From Halomonas sp. 'Soap Lake #6' (GTDB lineage: Bacteria > Pseudomonadota > Gammaproteobacteria > Pseudomonadales > Halomonadaceae): a DNA stretch of 64,000 bases. Shown one piece after another: positions 1-10,026 of the stretch; positions within the stretch are counted from its first letter, which is position 1; every line of letters starts with the position of its first letter. A program made the position numbers and the translations under genes. Under the pieces are notes generated by a model. It was given only the letters and a program-made list of their open reading frames with translations, did not search any database and was not told where the DNA came from. The stretch is from the NCBI RefSeq assembly GCF_003031405.1, contig NZ_CP020469.1:4526001-4590000 (forward strand), read 5' to 3'.

Positions 1-1584
1 CGCGTATTGGAGCTGGTGGCAAGGCAAAAAGCCTGTGAGTACCCTGGCACTGCCTGCCAGGGGGACGCTTGCCCACTAGCAGCAGGCTTTTATGATCGCC
101 TGCCTGCGGCTCGCCAAGCTGCCGTAGAACGTGGTTGGCTTGATCGCGATGCGTTGCGTAAGGTGGCGCTGGCCCATAGTGTTTGCCCCTATTACTTAGG
201 GCAAGAGCTGGCCCGCTGGGCCGATGTGGTAGTGGGCGATGTCAATCACTGGTTTGATAGCCATGCGTTGCTGCATGGTTTGGCCCAAGCTAACGACTGG
301 CGGGTCGGTCTGCTGGTAGATGAAGCGCATAACTTAGTTGAGCGAGCGCGGGGTATGTACAGCGCTGAGCTTTCTCAACAGCGGTTGAGCCGCTTGCGTC
401 GCAGCTCTCCCCCTGCCCTTGCCAAGCCGCTGGCCCGTGTCGGTAGGCAGTGGCAGGCGCTAATTAAGGAGGCATCCATCAGCGAAGCAGCATCACCGCG
501 TTATCATTTGCTTGATGAGCTGCCCAGTAAGTTGGTGGCTGCGATGCAAACACTGGCGGGTGCAATAACCGATTATTTGGTTGAGCATCCCGAAGCTGCA
601 AGCTTTGAACTCCAAGAGCTATTGTTTGAAGCATTGGCCTTTTGCCGCTTAGCAGAGCGGTTTGGCGACCACTCGCTGTGCGACCTTGCTATTCATGGCC
701 GAGGTAACGCGGTACTTGGGCTGCGCAACGTTATTCCGGCAGACTTTCTAGCGCCGCGCTTCAAAGTGGCGCACACCGCTGTGCTGTTCTCGGCCACGCT
801 GACGCCTTTTCATTACTATCGTGATCTGCTGGGACTACCGGAAAACAGTGTGTGGCGGGAAGTGGCTTCACCGTTTGCCAGCCGTCAGTTGGAGGTGCAA
901 ATTCGCGCTGACATCTCCACGCGCTACCGTCACCGTGAGGCCTCTGTTGCACCTATTGTGGATGCCCTGGCAGGTCAGTATCAGCGCAAACCTGGCCACT
1001 ATCTGGCGTTTTTTAGCAGCTTTGCCTACCTGGAACAGGTGCTGGTGACGTTTCAGTACGCACACCCCAGCATACCGATATTCGCTCAAACCCGTGGTAT
1101 GCAGGAAGCCGAGCGTGAGCTGTTTCTGGCGCGTTTTACCCCAGGCGGAAAAGGAATCGGCTTTTCGGTGCTGGGCGGCGCTTTTGCAGAAGGTATTGAT
1201 CTTCCTGGAGAACGTTTAATCGGCGCATTTATTGCCACTTTAGGCCTGCCGCCGTTTAACGACTTTAACGAAGCACTGAAAGCACGTATGAATACCCGCT
1301 TCGGCCAAGGCGATGATTACACCTATCGCATCCCCGGTATGATCAAAGTGGTACAAGCCGCAGGAAGAGTGATTCGGAGTCCAGAAGATGAAGGGGTTGT
1401 GATATTAATGGATGACCGATTTACCCAGGCTCAGGTGCGCGCACTGCTACCAAGCTGGTGGGGGCTAGACACCCCCTTGCGCAACTTTTCTCACAACCTG
1501 TCTCACAACTGTTCTCAAGAGCTCTCGCAAGGACTCTCTCAAGAACGCTCTCACAATGTTTCTTACAAACCCTTTCAAAAATAA
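1..1584 (+). CDS. DinG/XPD-type ATP-dependent DNA helicase, 5' end missing
   Basis: The reading frame is already open at base 1, so the N-terminus and Walker A motif lie outside the window. What remains resembles superfamily 2 Fe-S helicases (DEAD_2 / DinG-YoaA-XPD group). Four cysteines near the start (C10, C17, C22 and C60, counting from the TTG at base 7) fit the 4Fe-4S cluster of this family. A DEAH box appears in LLVDEAHN. The C-terminal helicase domain carries the SATLTPF, GGAFAEGIDLPG and QAAGRVIRS motifs. The expected role is 5'-3' unwinding of DNA in repair or replication. The last 31 codons are not family-like: they consist of eight 12-bp units encoding SHNL/SQEL-style tetrapeptides, and the stop codon sits in the final unit. 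Which subfamily (DinG, YoaA or a nuclease fusion) cannot be decided without the N-terminus. Confidence 0.85.
   Translation, partial: RVLELVARQKACEYPGTACQGDACPLAAGFYDRLPAARQAAVERGWLDRDALRKVALAHSVCPYYLGQELARWADVVVGDVNHWFDSHALLHGLAQANDWRVGLLVDEAHNLVERARGMYSAELSQQRLSRLRRSSPPALAKPLARVGRQWQALIKEASISEAASPRYHLLDELPSKLVAAMQTLAGAITDYLVEHPEAASFELQELLFEALAFCRLAERFGDHSLCDLAIHGRGNAVLGLRNVIPADFLAPRFKVAHTAVLFSATLTPFHYYRDLLGLPENSVWREVASPFASRQLEVQIRADISTRYRHREASVAPIVDALAGQYQRKPGHYLAFFSSFAYLEQVLVTFQYAHPSIPIFAQTRGMQEAERELFLARFTPGGKGIGFSVLGGAFAEGIDLPGERLIGAFIATLGLPPFNDFNEALKARMNTRFGQGDDYTYRIPGMIKVVQAAGRVIRSPEDEGVVILMDDRFTQAQVRALLPSWWGLDTPLRNFSHNLSHNCSQELSQGLSQERSHNVSYKPFQK
1489..1584 (+). repeat. Eight 12-bp tandem repeats forming the helicase C-terminal tail
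   Basis: Eight consecutive 12-bp units (starts 1489, 1501, 1513, 1525, 1537, 1549, 1561, 1573) follow a TCTCACAANNNN / TCTCAAGANNNN pattern. Because 12 is a multiple of three, they encode a tetrapeptide repeat beginning with serine, and the terminal unit supplies the TAA stop. Divergence rises toward the 3' end. Confidence 0.85.
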
Positions 1585-1601
1585 GGACCTATAGGCGAGC
1601 A

Positions 1602-2384
1602 ATGGCGGATTTACTCTGGTACCAGTATCTTCTAATCGGTCTTATCTTCGCGTGGAGCGGTTTCGTGCGCACCAGCCTGGGTTTTGGTGGTGCCGTGCTG
1701 GCGCTGCCTTTTCTACTTTTGGTGACGAACCAGCCCTTGGTATTTTTGCCGATTATTGCCATTCACTTGCTGGTTTTCTCCAGCTGGATTGCTTGGAGCG
1801 GCCACCGTCAGCTGCAAAAAGCGGGAGTGGAAGGGGCTGCGCCGGAAAGTAATATCGACTGGAAGTATTTATCTAAAGCTTTAAAAATCATGATCATCCC
1901 TAAGCTGATTGGGGTGGTGGGGTTGTTAACGTTGCCCACACAGGTCATGACCAACATTATTTTCGGCATTGTGATCATTTATGCCATTGGGTATGTGCTG
2001 AATAGGCCGTTTAGAAGTAACAACAAGTATGTTGATGTCGTGTTGCTCGGCCTGGGTGGCTATGTCAGCGGTACGTCGTTGATTGGAGCGCCGCTGATTG
2101 TGGCAGTGTTCGCCACTCACGTGGCCAAAGAGCAACTGCGCGATACCATGTTTGTGCTGTGGTTTATCCTGGTAGTGATCAAGATGGTGTCGTTCGTCAT
2201 TGCAGGCGTCGACCTCCAACTGATCCATCAACTATGGCTACTGCCCTGTGCCTTTATCGGCCATTTGGTTGGCGAGAAAGCCCACCGTTATATGCTTAAA
2301 GCGGACACAGGGCTGTTCTTCCGGGTGCTGGGAGCGGTGCTGATTTTGGTCAGTGTGGTGGGGTTGCTTAATCCACCGAGTTGA
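1602..2384 (+). CDS. TauE/SafE-family membrane transporter (probable anion exporter)
   Basis: A 260-residue, strongly hydrophobic protein with about eight predicted membrane segments. It has the TauE/SafE signature region near the start (FVRTSLGFGGAVLALPF) and a second related half (LGGYVSGTSLIGAPLIV), as expected for this internally duplicated family. Members export sulfite, sulfonates or other organic anions; the substrate here is unknown. I chose ATG 1602, 17 bases after the helicase stop, because it gives the usual family N-terminus and has AAGGAC upstream. A longer frame from 1458 would read through the helicase tail repeats and is unlikely. The gene is probably co-transcribed with the helicase, and its stop lies 29 bases before the next start. 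Confidence 0.85.
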   Translation: MADLLWYQYLLIGLIFAWSGFVRTSLGFGGAVLALPFLLLVTNQPLVFLPIIAIHLLVFSSWIAWSGHRQLQKAGVEGAAPESNIDWKYLSKALKIMIIPKLIGVVGLLTLPTQVMTNIIFGIVIIYAIGYVLNRPFRSNNKYVDVVLLGLGGYVSGTSLIGAPLIVAVFATHVAKEQLRDTMFVLWFILVVIKMVSFVIAGVDLQLIHQLWLLPCAFIGHLVGEKAHRYMLKADTGLFFRVLGAVLILVSVVGLLNPPS

Positions 2385-2413
2385 AGAACCCATGGGCAGG
2401 GGTATTCGCTATT

Positions 2414-4153
2414 ATGAAATGTGTGATTGGTGCTCTGTGTAGGGGGAGGGTAGGCCGCTATAAGACGTTTGCAAGGCGGTTGGCCCAAGGTGTCGGGTGG
2501 CTGGCGCTGGTGTTGTTGGCTTCTCCCGCTTTGGCCGGCTGCCCAGGCGAATCTTCCACGGATTTGGCACGTATTAAAGGAGTGGGGGAACACGCTGCCC
2601 TTGCCACGGGCAGCGACGTGACCATTGATGGCATCGTGACGGGTGAATTCCTTGGTCGAGACCGCCTCAGCGGGTTTTATCTGCAGCAAGCCTCCGAGCA
2701 GGGGCCGGTGGGTATCTTCGTGTATGCACCTGAGCTGGCTGAGCATAAGGCAGCGCAGGTCATTCCAGGGCAGCATCTACAGCTACAGGCCCAGGCGGGC
2801 AGTTTCCGAGACCGCCCTCAGCTCCAGCGGGTATCCCACGTGACCACCTGTGACAGCGCTGGTGAACTACCAGAATCCATGGCGTTGCCGTGGCCGCTGG
2901 ATGAAATATCGCTTGCTGCCGTGGAAGACCTGTTGGTCACCTTCCCCGACCCGCTCACTGTGACCGGTAACTACGAACTTGCTCGCTATGGCACGTTACA
3001 GCTGTCTGCCCAGCGGCTTTTTAGGCCCACCAATATGGCTTCTCAGGCGTCGCCGAACCAGGCTACTCTGCTGTTGGATGACGGTAGCTACCGCACCGAT
3101 CCTATACCCGTGCCCTACCTGGATGAATACGGTACCCGCCGCGTCGGCAGCACGCTGGATGGGCTCACGGGGATTCTCACCCACGCTTTTGGCGACTATC
3201 GGCTACACCCTACGGAGGTAGTCACGTTTGCGAATAGCAACCCACGCCCCGCCCCTCTGGATGCACCGGAGAGCGCCCTACGGGTTGCCACCTTCAACGT
3301 GGAGAATTACTTTATTACGCTGGGGGAGAGAGGTGCCGCGAATGCTGAAGCGTTAGAAAGGCAACGCGCTAAGCTGGCCGCCACGGTGGCGGGCCTTGAC
3401 GCTGATATCCTGGCACTGGTCGAGGTGGAAAATCGCCCAGAGGCGTTGGCCGACCTGGCAGAGCAACTGCACCAGCGTACGGGCATTCGCTATCAGGCAC
3501 TGGGTGGCCAAACCCGCCGTGGCACGGATGCCATCAAGGTGGCGCTGCTCTATCGGCCCGATCGGGTGGAAGCACTCAGTGACCTGTATATGGACCGTGA
3601 CGATACCCACGACCGACCACCTATTGCCGCCTTCTTTCGCAGCGTCCAGGGCGGACCTGCCTTTGGTGTCGTCACTGCGCACTTCAAGGCGAAATCTGGT
3701 TGCCCTGCTCGGGGGGATGTTGATCGTGGTCAGGGTTGCTGGAATCAGCGTCGTGTCGCCCAAGCGGAAGCCACCAGCCGTTTTCTGGCATCGTTGGCCG
3801 ATGAGGCTGGCCACGAACGCCTATTGCTGCTGGGTGATCTAAATGCCTACGGCGCTGAAGACCCCATTCGCATACTGGTTCACTCGGACATGAGCGACTT
3901 GATCGCCCGCGACCTCCCCTCAGAGCGCCGCTACACTTATGTCTTTCGTGGCGAGTCGGGCTATCTCGACCACGCCTTGGCCAGTGCTGAGCTGGCTGCT
4001 GCCGTACAGCAGGTGCATATTTGGCCAATCAATGCTGATGAGCCGCGTTTCTTGAGCTACGAGAGCGAAGCAAACACGCGGGAAGAGAGCCAGTCCGACC
4101 CTTTTCGCTCGTCAGACCATGATCCCGTCGCGGTGGATCTTTCTTGGCCTTGA
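2414..4153 (+). CDS. Secreted endonuclease/exonuclease/phosphatase-family protein (ExeM/NucH-like)
   Basis: A 579-residue protein. It starts with a basic stretch and a hydrophobic core ending in SPALAGC, which could be cleaved by signal peptidase I after ALA or read as a lipobox (LAGC). Next comes an OB-fold-like region (about 40-270), typical of extracellular ExeM/NucH nucleases, and then an EEP catalytic domain. That domain shows RVATFNVENYF, DADILALVEVEN, the LGDLNAYG motif and the terminal SDHDPVAVDL. These match the metal-binding and catalytic residues of DNase I-like enzymes. The likely role is degrading extracellular DNA for phosphate or nucleoside salvage, though a phosphatase activity is possible. 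ATG 2414 was preferred to the TTG at 2381 because the latter overlaps the preceding stop. A strong terminator follows at 4177. Confidence 0.87.
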   Translation: MKCVIGALCRGRVGRYKTFARRLAQGVGWLALVLLASPALAGCPGESSTDLARIKGVGEHAALATGSDVTIDGIVTGEFLGRDRLSGFYLQQASEQGPVGIFVYAPELAEHKAAQVIPGQHLQLQAQAGSFRDRPQLQRVSHVTTCDSAGELPESMALPWPLDEISLAAVEDLLVTFPDPLTVTGNYELARYGTLQLSAQRLFRPTNMASQASPNQATLLLDDGSYRTDPIPVPYLDEYGTRRVGSTLDGLTGILTHAFGDYRLHPTEVVTFANSNPRPAPLDAPESALRVATFNVENYFITLGERGAANAEALERQRAKLAATVAGLDADILALVEVENRPEALADLAEQLHQRTGIRYQALGGQTRRGTDAIKVALLYRPDRVEALSDLYMDRDDTHDRPPIAAFFRSVQGGPAFGVVTAHFKAKSGCPARGDVDRGQGCWNQRRVAQAEATSRFLASLADEAGHERLLLLGDLNAYGAEDPIRILVHSDMSDLIARDLPSERRYTYVFRGESGYLDHALASAELAAAVQQVHIWPINADEPRFLSYESEANTREESQSDPFRSSDHDPVAVDLSWP

Positions 4154-4176
4154 AAATCATGGCTTTGAAAACTAGA

Positions 4177-4214
4177 AACGGCCACTTGCTCTAAGAGCTA
4201 AGTGGCCGTTTTTT
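4177..4214 (+). terminator. Rho-independent terminator after the secreted nuclease gene
   Basis: AACGGCCACTT pairs with AAGTGGCCGTT around a 12-14 base loop, followed by a run of six T on the + strand, 23 bases after the stop. Confidence 0.85.
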
Positions 4215-4224
4215 CTGAATTCTT

Positions 4225-4301
4225 TGGTCGGAATAGCAGGATTCGAACCTGCGACCTCTGCCTCCCGAAGACAGCGCTCTACCAAGCTGAGCTATATTCC
4301 G
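4225..4301 (-). tRNA. proK: tRNA-Pro (anticodon CGG)
   Basis: The minus strand folds as a full cloverleaf of 77 bases. The acceptor arms CGGAATA and TATTCCG pair, the D stem is GCTC/GAGC, and the anticodon loop TTCGGGA puts CGG at positions 34-36. The T arm is GCAGG-TTCGAAT-CCTGC, the discriminator is A, and CCA is encoded in the gene. CGG reads the proline codon CCG; in E. coli this tRNA is proK. It has its own promoter at 4335-4363. Confidence 0.95.
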
Positions 4302-4334
4302 AGTGTTGCTGAGCAGTGCTCAACAACGGAGCGC

Positions 4335-4363
4335 ATCATACGCAGAAAAGGGGCTTTTTTCAA
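4335..4363 (-). promoter_or_regulatory. Sigma-70 promoter of tRNA-Pro, embedded in the ispB terminator
   Basis: On the minus strand, TTGAAA (4358-4363) and TATGAT (4335-4340) are separated by exactly 17 bases. A GC-rich discriminator (GCGCTCCG) follows, as in stringently controlled stable-RNA promoters. The -35 box lies in the loop and descending stem of the ispB terminator hairpin. Confidence 0.7.
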
Positions 4364-4372
4364 GCCCCTTTT
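4346..4372 (-). terminator. Rho-independent terminator of ispB
   Basis: AAAAGGGGCTT and AAGCCCCTTTT form an 11-bp stem with a short loop, 30 bases beyond the ispB stop. The T-rich arm makes it potentially bidirectional. Confidence 0.8.
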
Positions 4373-4401
4373 AGCGGTGTGGCCCATCGGTAGTGCAGAA
4401 A

Positions 4402-5406
4402 TTACGCTTGTCGATCAACCGCTAAGCGGGCGAGTTGCGCCATGCTGTCGCGGTAGGGGCTGGGTGGTAAGGCTTCTAATTCGGCGAGGGCTTTATCAGC
4501 CATTTCCACTGCTCGTGCGCGGGTATACTCCAGCGCCCCGGTAGCGTTGATGATCTCAAGCACCTCATCCAGTTGCTCAAGCCCTCCTTTACGAATGACT
4601 TGACGGATCAGCTTGGCCTGCGCTGGCGTACCGCGTTCCATGGCATGGATCAGCGGCAGGGTGGGCTTGCCTTCGGCTAGATCGTCACCGACGTTTTTAC
4701 CCATGGCCTCAGCGTCGCCCTGGTAGTCCAGCAGGTCATCAATTAGCTGGAAGGCCAGACCTAAATAGCGGCCATAGTGTTGTAGTGCGCGTTCCTGTTC
4801 AGGCGTAGCAGCGGCGAGCACGGCTCCGCTATGAGATGCCGCTTCAAATAGCATCGCTGTTTTACCTTGAATGGTTTCAAAGTAGTCCGCTTCTGAAATG
4901 CTAGGGTTACCGATGTTGGTCAGCTGCAGCACTTCCCCCTCGGCAATCACGCAGGTAGCGCCCGAGAGAATCGCCATAATACGCATGGAGCCCACATCGA
5001 CCATCATTTGAAACGAGCGCGAGTAAAGAAAATCGCCCACTAACACAGAAGGCGCATTACCCCAGGCGTCGTTGGCGGTTTTTTTGCCGCGACGCATATG
5101 CGACTCATCCACTACATCATCATGCAGCAGGGTTGAGGTGTGCATAAACTCGATCAGCGTGGCCAGGGTAATATGCTTGTCGCCTGTATAGCCAATCGAG
5201 CGAGCAGCCAATAGCACTAATAGTGGGCGCAGGCGTTTGCCGCCACTTTCAATGATATATTGGCCGATAGTTTCCACTAGCGGCACTTTAGAGTTTAGCT
5301 GCTCAACAATCGTACGGTTTACGGCGTCAAAGTCGTCGGCCACCACGGCGTGCAGCGGTGAAGGCGTTGGGCTGGCAGGCGGGGTTGGGGAGACGTTGGC
5401 TGTCAT
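4402..5406 (-). CDS. ispB: Octaprenyl/polyprenyl diphosphate synthase
   Basis: A 334-residue trans-polyprenyl synthase that condenses isopentenyl diphosphate onto farnesyl diphosphate to build the long side chain of ubiquinone (and menaquinone). It shows GGKRLRPL, the first aspartate-rich motif DDVVDE in LLHDDVVDESHMRRG, and the second, DDLLDY, followed by GKNVGDDLAEGKPTLPL. Its length fits IspB. The start ATG is at 5406. Divergent placement next to rplU-rpmA is the usual gammaproteobacterial order. The N-terminus has a short Pro/Thr-rich stretch before the conserved fold. The product chain length (C40, C45 or other) cannot be read from motifs alone; ubiquinone-9 is common in Halomonas, so the enzyme may make C45. 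Confidence 0.93.
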   Translation of the reverse strand: MTANVSPTPPASPTPSPLHAVVADDFDAVNRTIVEQLNSKVPLVETIGQYIIESGGKRLRPLLVLLAARSIGYTGDKHITLATLIEFMHTSTLLHDDVVDESHMRRGKKTANDAWGNAPSVLVGDFLYSRSFQMMVDVGSMRIMAILSGATCVIAEGEVLQLTNIGNPSISEADYFETIQGKTAMLFEAASHSGAVLAAATPEQERALQHYGRYLGLAFQLIDDLLDYQGDAEAMGKNVGDDLAEGKPTLPLIHAMERGTPAQAKLIRQVIRKGGLEQLDEVLEIINATGALEYTRARAVEMADKALAELEALPPSPYRDSMAQLARLAVDRQA

Positions 5407-5474
5407 GGGTTCCGTTCATCGCGGCAGGTGAAAGTGGCGGCAAGGTTTCCTGCGACCGCCTTAAGTTGAGAGTT

Positions 5475-5503
5475 ATGCTATGGGGCTGTCTGTAAGGCGT
5501 CAA
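5475..5503 (-). promoter_or_regulatory. Candidate ispB promoter
   Basis: On the minus strand, TTGACG (5498-5503) is followed after 17 bases by TAGCAT (5475-5480), about 70 bases upstream of the ispB start. Confidence 0.5.
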
Positions 5504-5554
5504 GGCATCAAGTAGCGCATGAGGCGATGTGGCAATTGACAATGTCCCATGGTC

Positions 5555-5583
5555 TTGTGGTAAGCGCCGATAATCGTTATAAT
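5555..5583 (+). promoter_or_regulatory. Promoter of rplU-rpmA
   Basis: TTGTGG (5555-5560), a 17-base spacer and a perfect TATAAT (5578-5583) with a GC-rich discriminator. This leaves a leader of about 130 bases before rplU. The TTGACA at 5536 is wrongly spaced for this -10. Confidence 0.7.
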
Positions 5584-5720
5584 CCGCGACCCACTCATCA
5601 TGCTCCCTGTCAGATGGCTCCAAAAGGGGCGCCACTCGCAGCAGGTCGATAAGAGCGGAAAGCGATGAGCGTTGGATATGCAAGGCATAACCAGCATTAA
5701 CGACAAGTCCGGAGAGCGAC

Positions 5721-6032
5721 ATGTACGCAGTTATTAAAAGCGGTGGCAAACAGTACCGCGTTAAAGAAGGTCAAACCCTCAAACTCGAGAAAATCGAAGT
5801 CGCTACCGGCGAAACGATTGAGTTTGATGAAGTGCTGCTGGTAGCAGACGGTGATAACGTGAACATTGGCGCGCCTTTAGTAAGCGGTGCCAAAGTTTCC
5901 GCTGAAATCGTTTCCCACGGCCGTGGCGACAAAGTAACTATTATCAAATTCCGTCGCCGGAAGCACCACATGAAGCGTCAGGGCCACCGTCAGTGGTTCA
6001 CTGAAGTCAAAATTACCGGAATTTCCGCGTAA
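5721..6032 (+). CDS. rplU: 50S ribosomal protein L21
   Basis: A 103-residue protein with the standard L21 sequence from [14 protein letters not shown] to the basic [15 protein letters not shown] segment near the end. It binds 23S rRNA in the large subunit. The ATG at 5721 follows GGAGAG. The gene precedes rpmA by 31 bases, as almost everywhere in proteobacteria. The long leader (about 5590-5720) could carry translational control, but no known motif was recognised there. Confidence 0.97.
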   Translation: MYAVIKSGGKQYRVKEGQTLKLEKIEVATGETIEFDEVLLVADGDNVNIGAPLVSGAKVSAEIVSHGRGDKVTIIKFRRRKHHMKRQGHRQWFTEVKITGISA

Positions 6033-6063
6033 GCGGTAAAATTCCCTTAAGGAGGATTTTGCA

Positions 6064-6321
6064 ATGGCACATAAGAAGGCAGCCGGCTCCACGCGTAACG
6101 GTCGCGATTCCGAATCCAAACGCCTTGGTGTGAAACTCTTCGGTGGCCAAGCGGCGACTGCGGGTAACATCATCGTTCGTCAGCGTGGCACACGTTTCCA
6201 CGCTGGCACTGGCGTTGGCCTGGGTCGTGACCACACGCTGTTCGCACTGAGCGATGGCTTCGTGAAGTTCGAGACCAAAGGTCCGAAGAACCGCAAATTC
6301 GTTAGCATCGTTTCTGCCTAA
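6064..6321 (+). CDS. rpmA: 50S ribosomal protein L27
   Basis: An 85-residue protein beginning [16 protein letters not shown], the flexible N-terminal arm that reaches the peptidyl-transferase centre. The remaining family core is complete ([27 protein letters not shown]). It is preceded by a strong AAGGAGGA ribosome binding site. It forms a two-gene operon with rplU and ends at a strong terminator at 6356. Confidence 0.97.
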   Translation: MAHKKAAGSTRNGRDSESKRLGVKLFGGQAATAGNIIVRQRGTRFHAGTGVGLGRDHTLFALSDGFVKFETKGPKNRKFVSIVSA

Positions 6322-6355
6322 GCAACACTGTTGCGCAGGACGAAGATAACGAAAG

Positions 6356-6384
6356 AAAAGCCCCGCCATGGCGGGGCTTTTTTG
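6356..6384 (+). terminator. Rho-independent terminator after rpmA
   Basis: AAAAGCCCCGCC pairs perfectly with GGCGGGGCTTTT, followed by more T residues. Confidence 0.92.
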
Positions 6385-6434
6385 TCTTTTTGATCCCTTT
6401 TACTCGCACGTTGTGAGTGGGATATAGCAGTTAG

Positions 6435-7649
<1,215 letters not shown>

Positions 7650-7653
7650 TTTC

Positions 7654-7710
7654 TAGTATCTGGTTTTTAGTATCTAGTGTTGAGTATCTAGTGTTTAGTA
7701 TTTAGCACTA
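7654..7710. repeat. 14-15 bp imperfect tandem repeat downstream of obgE
   Basis: Four units built on TAGTATCTAGTGTT (starts 7654, 7668, 7683, 7697) lie directly after the obgE stop. The remaining spacer up to proB has further weak echoes (GTTATAAGTACC, AAGTACAGGTTATC). Confidence 0.65.
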
Positions 7711-7736
7711 AGGCAGGGGTGGTTAGGTAATAAGCT

Positions 7737-7766
7737 AACAAGGGCTGCGTTCGCGCGGCCCTTGTT
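7737..7766 (+). terminator. Hairpin terminator between obgE and proB
   Basis: AACAAGGGC.TGCG pairs with CGCG.GCCCTTGTT around a TTCG-type loop. The following T tract is weak, so the efficiency is uncertain. Confidence 0.6.
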
Positions 7767-7864
7767 ATAAGTGCCTGATAATTTTTTGATATAGGTTATA
7801 AGTACCAAGTACAGGTTATCAGCATCGGATGTAAGCTATCAGAGCCTGATTAAGGTGGGGTCGC

Positions 7865-9004
7865 ATGGAAAGTAATGAGCAAATCCTTGGGCGCGGTGCG
7901 CTCAGCCGTGCACGACGAGTAGTAGTGAAAATCGGCAGTGCGCTAATCACTAATGATGGGCGTGGCCTGGATGAAGCTGCCATTGGTGGCTGGGTGGATC
8001 AGATTGCCACTTTGCATCAGCAGGGGATCGAGGTGGTTCTGGTCTCGTCGGGTGCCGTTGCTGCTGGCATGGTGCGTCTTGGTTGGCAGGTGCGCCCCAG
8101 TGCCGTGCATGAACTGCAGGCGGCTGCGGCGGTGGGCCAAAACGGCCTGACCCAGTGCTACGAGCATCATTTTGCCCGTCACGGCATGCTAACGGCTCAG
8201 ATTTTGCTCACCCATGATGACCTTTCCAACCGCAAGCGCTACCTCAATGCGCTGTCGGCACTGCGTACCTTAGTGGAAATGCGTGTGGTGCCGGTTATCA
8301 ACGAAAATGACACTGTGGTCACCGATGAGATTCGCTTCGGTGATAACGATACCTTAGGCGCACTGGTCGCCAACCTGTTAGAAGCAGATGCGCTGCTGCT
8401 GCTTACTGATCAGGAAGGGCTGTTCAATGCCGATCCTCGCCATGATCCCACCGCCCAGCTGATCGCCGAAGGCCGCGCCGACGACCCGCGCTTGGCCGCT
8501 GTAGCCGGCAGTGGCGGTGCCTTGGGGCGTGGTGGAATGACCACCAAGGTGCGAGCTGCACAACTTGCCGCCCGCTCTGGCGCGGTGACGGTGATTGCCA
8601 GCGGCCGCCAGCCGGATGTAATTACCCGAGTAATGGCGGGGGAAGCGTTGGGAACCTTATTGCGGCCTGATCAAGCACCGATTGCAGCACGCAAGCGTTG
8701 GCTGGCTGGTCAACTGCAGGTGCGTGGCACCTTGGTGCTGGATGCAGGGGCTGTGAATGTACTGCGCGGTAAAGGCTCTAGCCTGTTGGCGGTGGGTGTA
8801 CGCGAAGTGCAGGGTAGCTTTAAGCGCGGTGATATGGTGCTCTGCGTGGATGAACAGGGCGCACGCGTGGCTAAAGGGTTGGTCAATTATGGGGCTGATG
8901 AAGCCCGTCAGTTGGCGGGCCAGCCTAGCCACCAGATTGAAGCTATCTTGGGTTATGTAGAAGCCCACGAGCTGATTCATCGCGATAACTTGGTGGTTGT
9001 TTAA
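7865..9004 (+). CDS. proB: Glutamate 5-kinase
   Basis: A 379-residue enzyme that phosphorylates glutamate in the first step of proline synthesis. The amino-acid-kinase domain runs from about residue 16 to 270: [33 protein letters not shown] and the [12 protein letters not shown] loop. A C-terminal PUA domain follows (about 285-365). The ATG at 7865 follows AAGGTGGGG. Proline is a compatible solute and proB-obgE adjacency is common. The TAA overlaps the stop codon of the convergent DUF1853 gene (shared TTAA). Confidence 0.95.
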   Translation: MESNEQILGRGALSRARRVVVKIGSALITNDGRGLDEAAIGGWVDQIATLHQQGIEVVLVSSGAVAAGMVRLGWQVRPSAVHELQAAAAVGQNGLTQCYEHHFARHGMLTAQILLTHDDLSNRKRYLNALSALRTLVEMRVVPVINENDTVVTDEIRFGDNDTLGALVANLLEADALLLLTDQEGLFNADPRHDPTAQLIAEGRADDPRLAAVAGSGGALGRGGMTTKVRAAQLAARSGAVTVIASGRQPDVITRVMAGEALGTLLRPDQAPIAARKRWLAGQLQVRGTLVLDAGAVNVLRGKGSSLLAVGVREVQGSFKRGDMVLCVDEQGARVAKGLVNYGADEARQLAGQPSHQIEAILGYVEAHELIHRDNLVVV

Positions 9005-10026
9005 TCGCGAGTGTAGGGTGGTAGCGGCACTTGGCGTGGCCAGTCATTGGGCACAATGATAAGGCGCTCCATGTGTCGCTCTCTGCTTGTTTTTGTGATT
9101 GTTTTTGTGGTGGTTGCTGCTGTTGGGTTGTATAGCATCACCTGCTGTGGCCCGTAGCGCTCAATCAGTGGTCTCACTCGCGCTATTTCTTCGCTAGTAG
9201 GGTTAAATGCCCCTTGTGGTGGCGGAGCTAGCCAATGGGGTTTCTCCAACCACGCCATTTGCAGTGCCGCACTTCTTTCAGCCGCAAGCGCTGGCCAATC
9301 TTTTAAATGACACCACAGCCCGCGCCGGTGATTGGCAGTTGCCCCTATTGGTGGTGGTATCTCTGTGTGCCAGGGATAGAACAGGACACCGGGCATTGCC
9401 AGGCGCTGGGTGAGCTGGCTGATCAGCGATGGGGTTGGGCCTAAGTCTCTGGGTGCTAGCCAGTGAGCGATAATCGCCAATGCCGTGGCAGTGCTCGAAA
9501 TAGGCAGTTGATGGCGACGTAGGTGGCTGCACTTCAGCGCCAGACTATCCAGACCACCGGGGCCAATCCAGCGGCTTTGGCTGCTGGCATCCCCTGGTCC
9601 CTCCGGTAGCCCAAGATAAAACTTAATCGCCACTTCCAGATGCACGGGCGCGGGGTTGCCCCGCGTTCGATAGAGCATATCCAGCTCGCCAAGCGTGGTG
9701 CGCTTATGGGTGATTTTTACATTACTCGCCAGCAGACGAGTGTTGGGTGCGTTATCTAGCAGTAGGTGCCATAGCCGCTCGTGGTAGTGCCCCATGCGCG
9801 TGCCTAACTTGCCATCCAGTGTGCTTATCAGCGGTGCAAGCTGCGCCAGCCACTTGTCTACATCGTCTTGTAAACCAAGCTCTTGCTGAGTTGGCCTACC
9901 ACCGCAGGGCATGGGAGGTGGCAGCTCAACCACATCTGGAGTGGTGAGTAGCCAAGCTAGATCCCGTGCCGTTTGCGAAGTGAGGTGGGCTGGTACGTGT
10001 TCACTCTGCTCTGAGCGGTGGGTCAT
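9001..10026 (-). CDS. DUF1853 family protein
   Basis: A 341-residue protein with the hallmarks of DUF1853: an [14 protein letters not shown] segment, [10 protein letters not shown] and [11 protein letters not shown]. The acidic/lysine layout of these two motifs recalls a PD-(D/E)XK nuclease core, but this is inference and the family function is not established. ATG 10026 was chosen over the in-frame codon at 10080. It sits inside the stop codon of a 29-codon membrane-peptide gene (ATGA overlap), which implies translational coupling. The stop overlaps that of proB on the other strand. The gene probably shares a transcript with the upstream ferric-reductase-like gene. Confidence 0.8.
   Translation of the reverse strand: MTHRSEQSEHVPAHLTSQTARDLAWLLTTPDVVELPPPMPCGGRPTQQELGLQDDVDKWLAQLAPLISTLDGKLGTRMGHYHERLWHLLLDNAPNTRLLASNVKITHKRTTLGELDMLYRTRGNPAPVHLEVAIKFYLGLPEGPGDASSQSRWIGPGGLDSLALKCSHLRRHQLPISSTATALAIIAHWLAPRDLGPTPSLISQLTQRLAMPGVLFYPWHTEIPPPIGATANHRRGLWCHLKDWPALAAERSAALQMAWLEKPHWLAPPPQGAFNPTSEEIARVRPLIERYGPQQVMLYNPTAATTTKTITKTSRERHMERLIIVPNDWPRQVPLPPYTRD

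Noticed and set aside
1458..1601. Upstream extension of the TauE gene
   Set aside because: It would read the helicase tail repeats in another frame; ATG 1602 gives the family start.
5536..5541. TTGACA as the -35 box of rplU
   Set aside because: It lies 36 bases before the TATAAT; TTGTGG at 5555 has the proper 17-base spacing.
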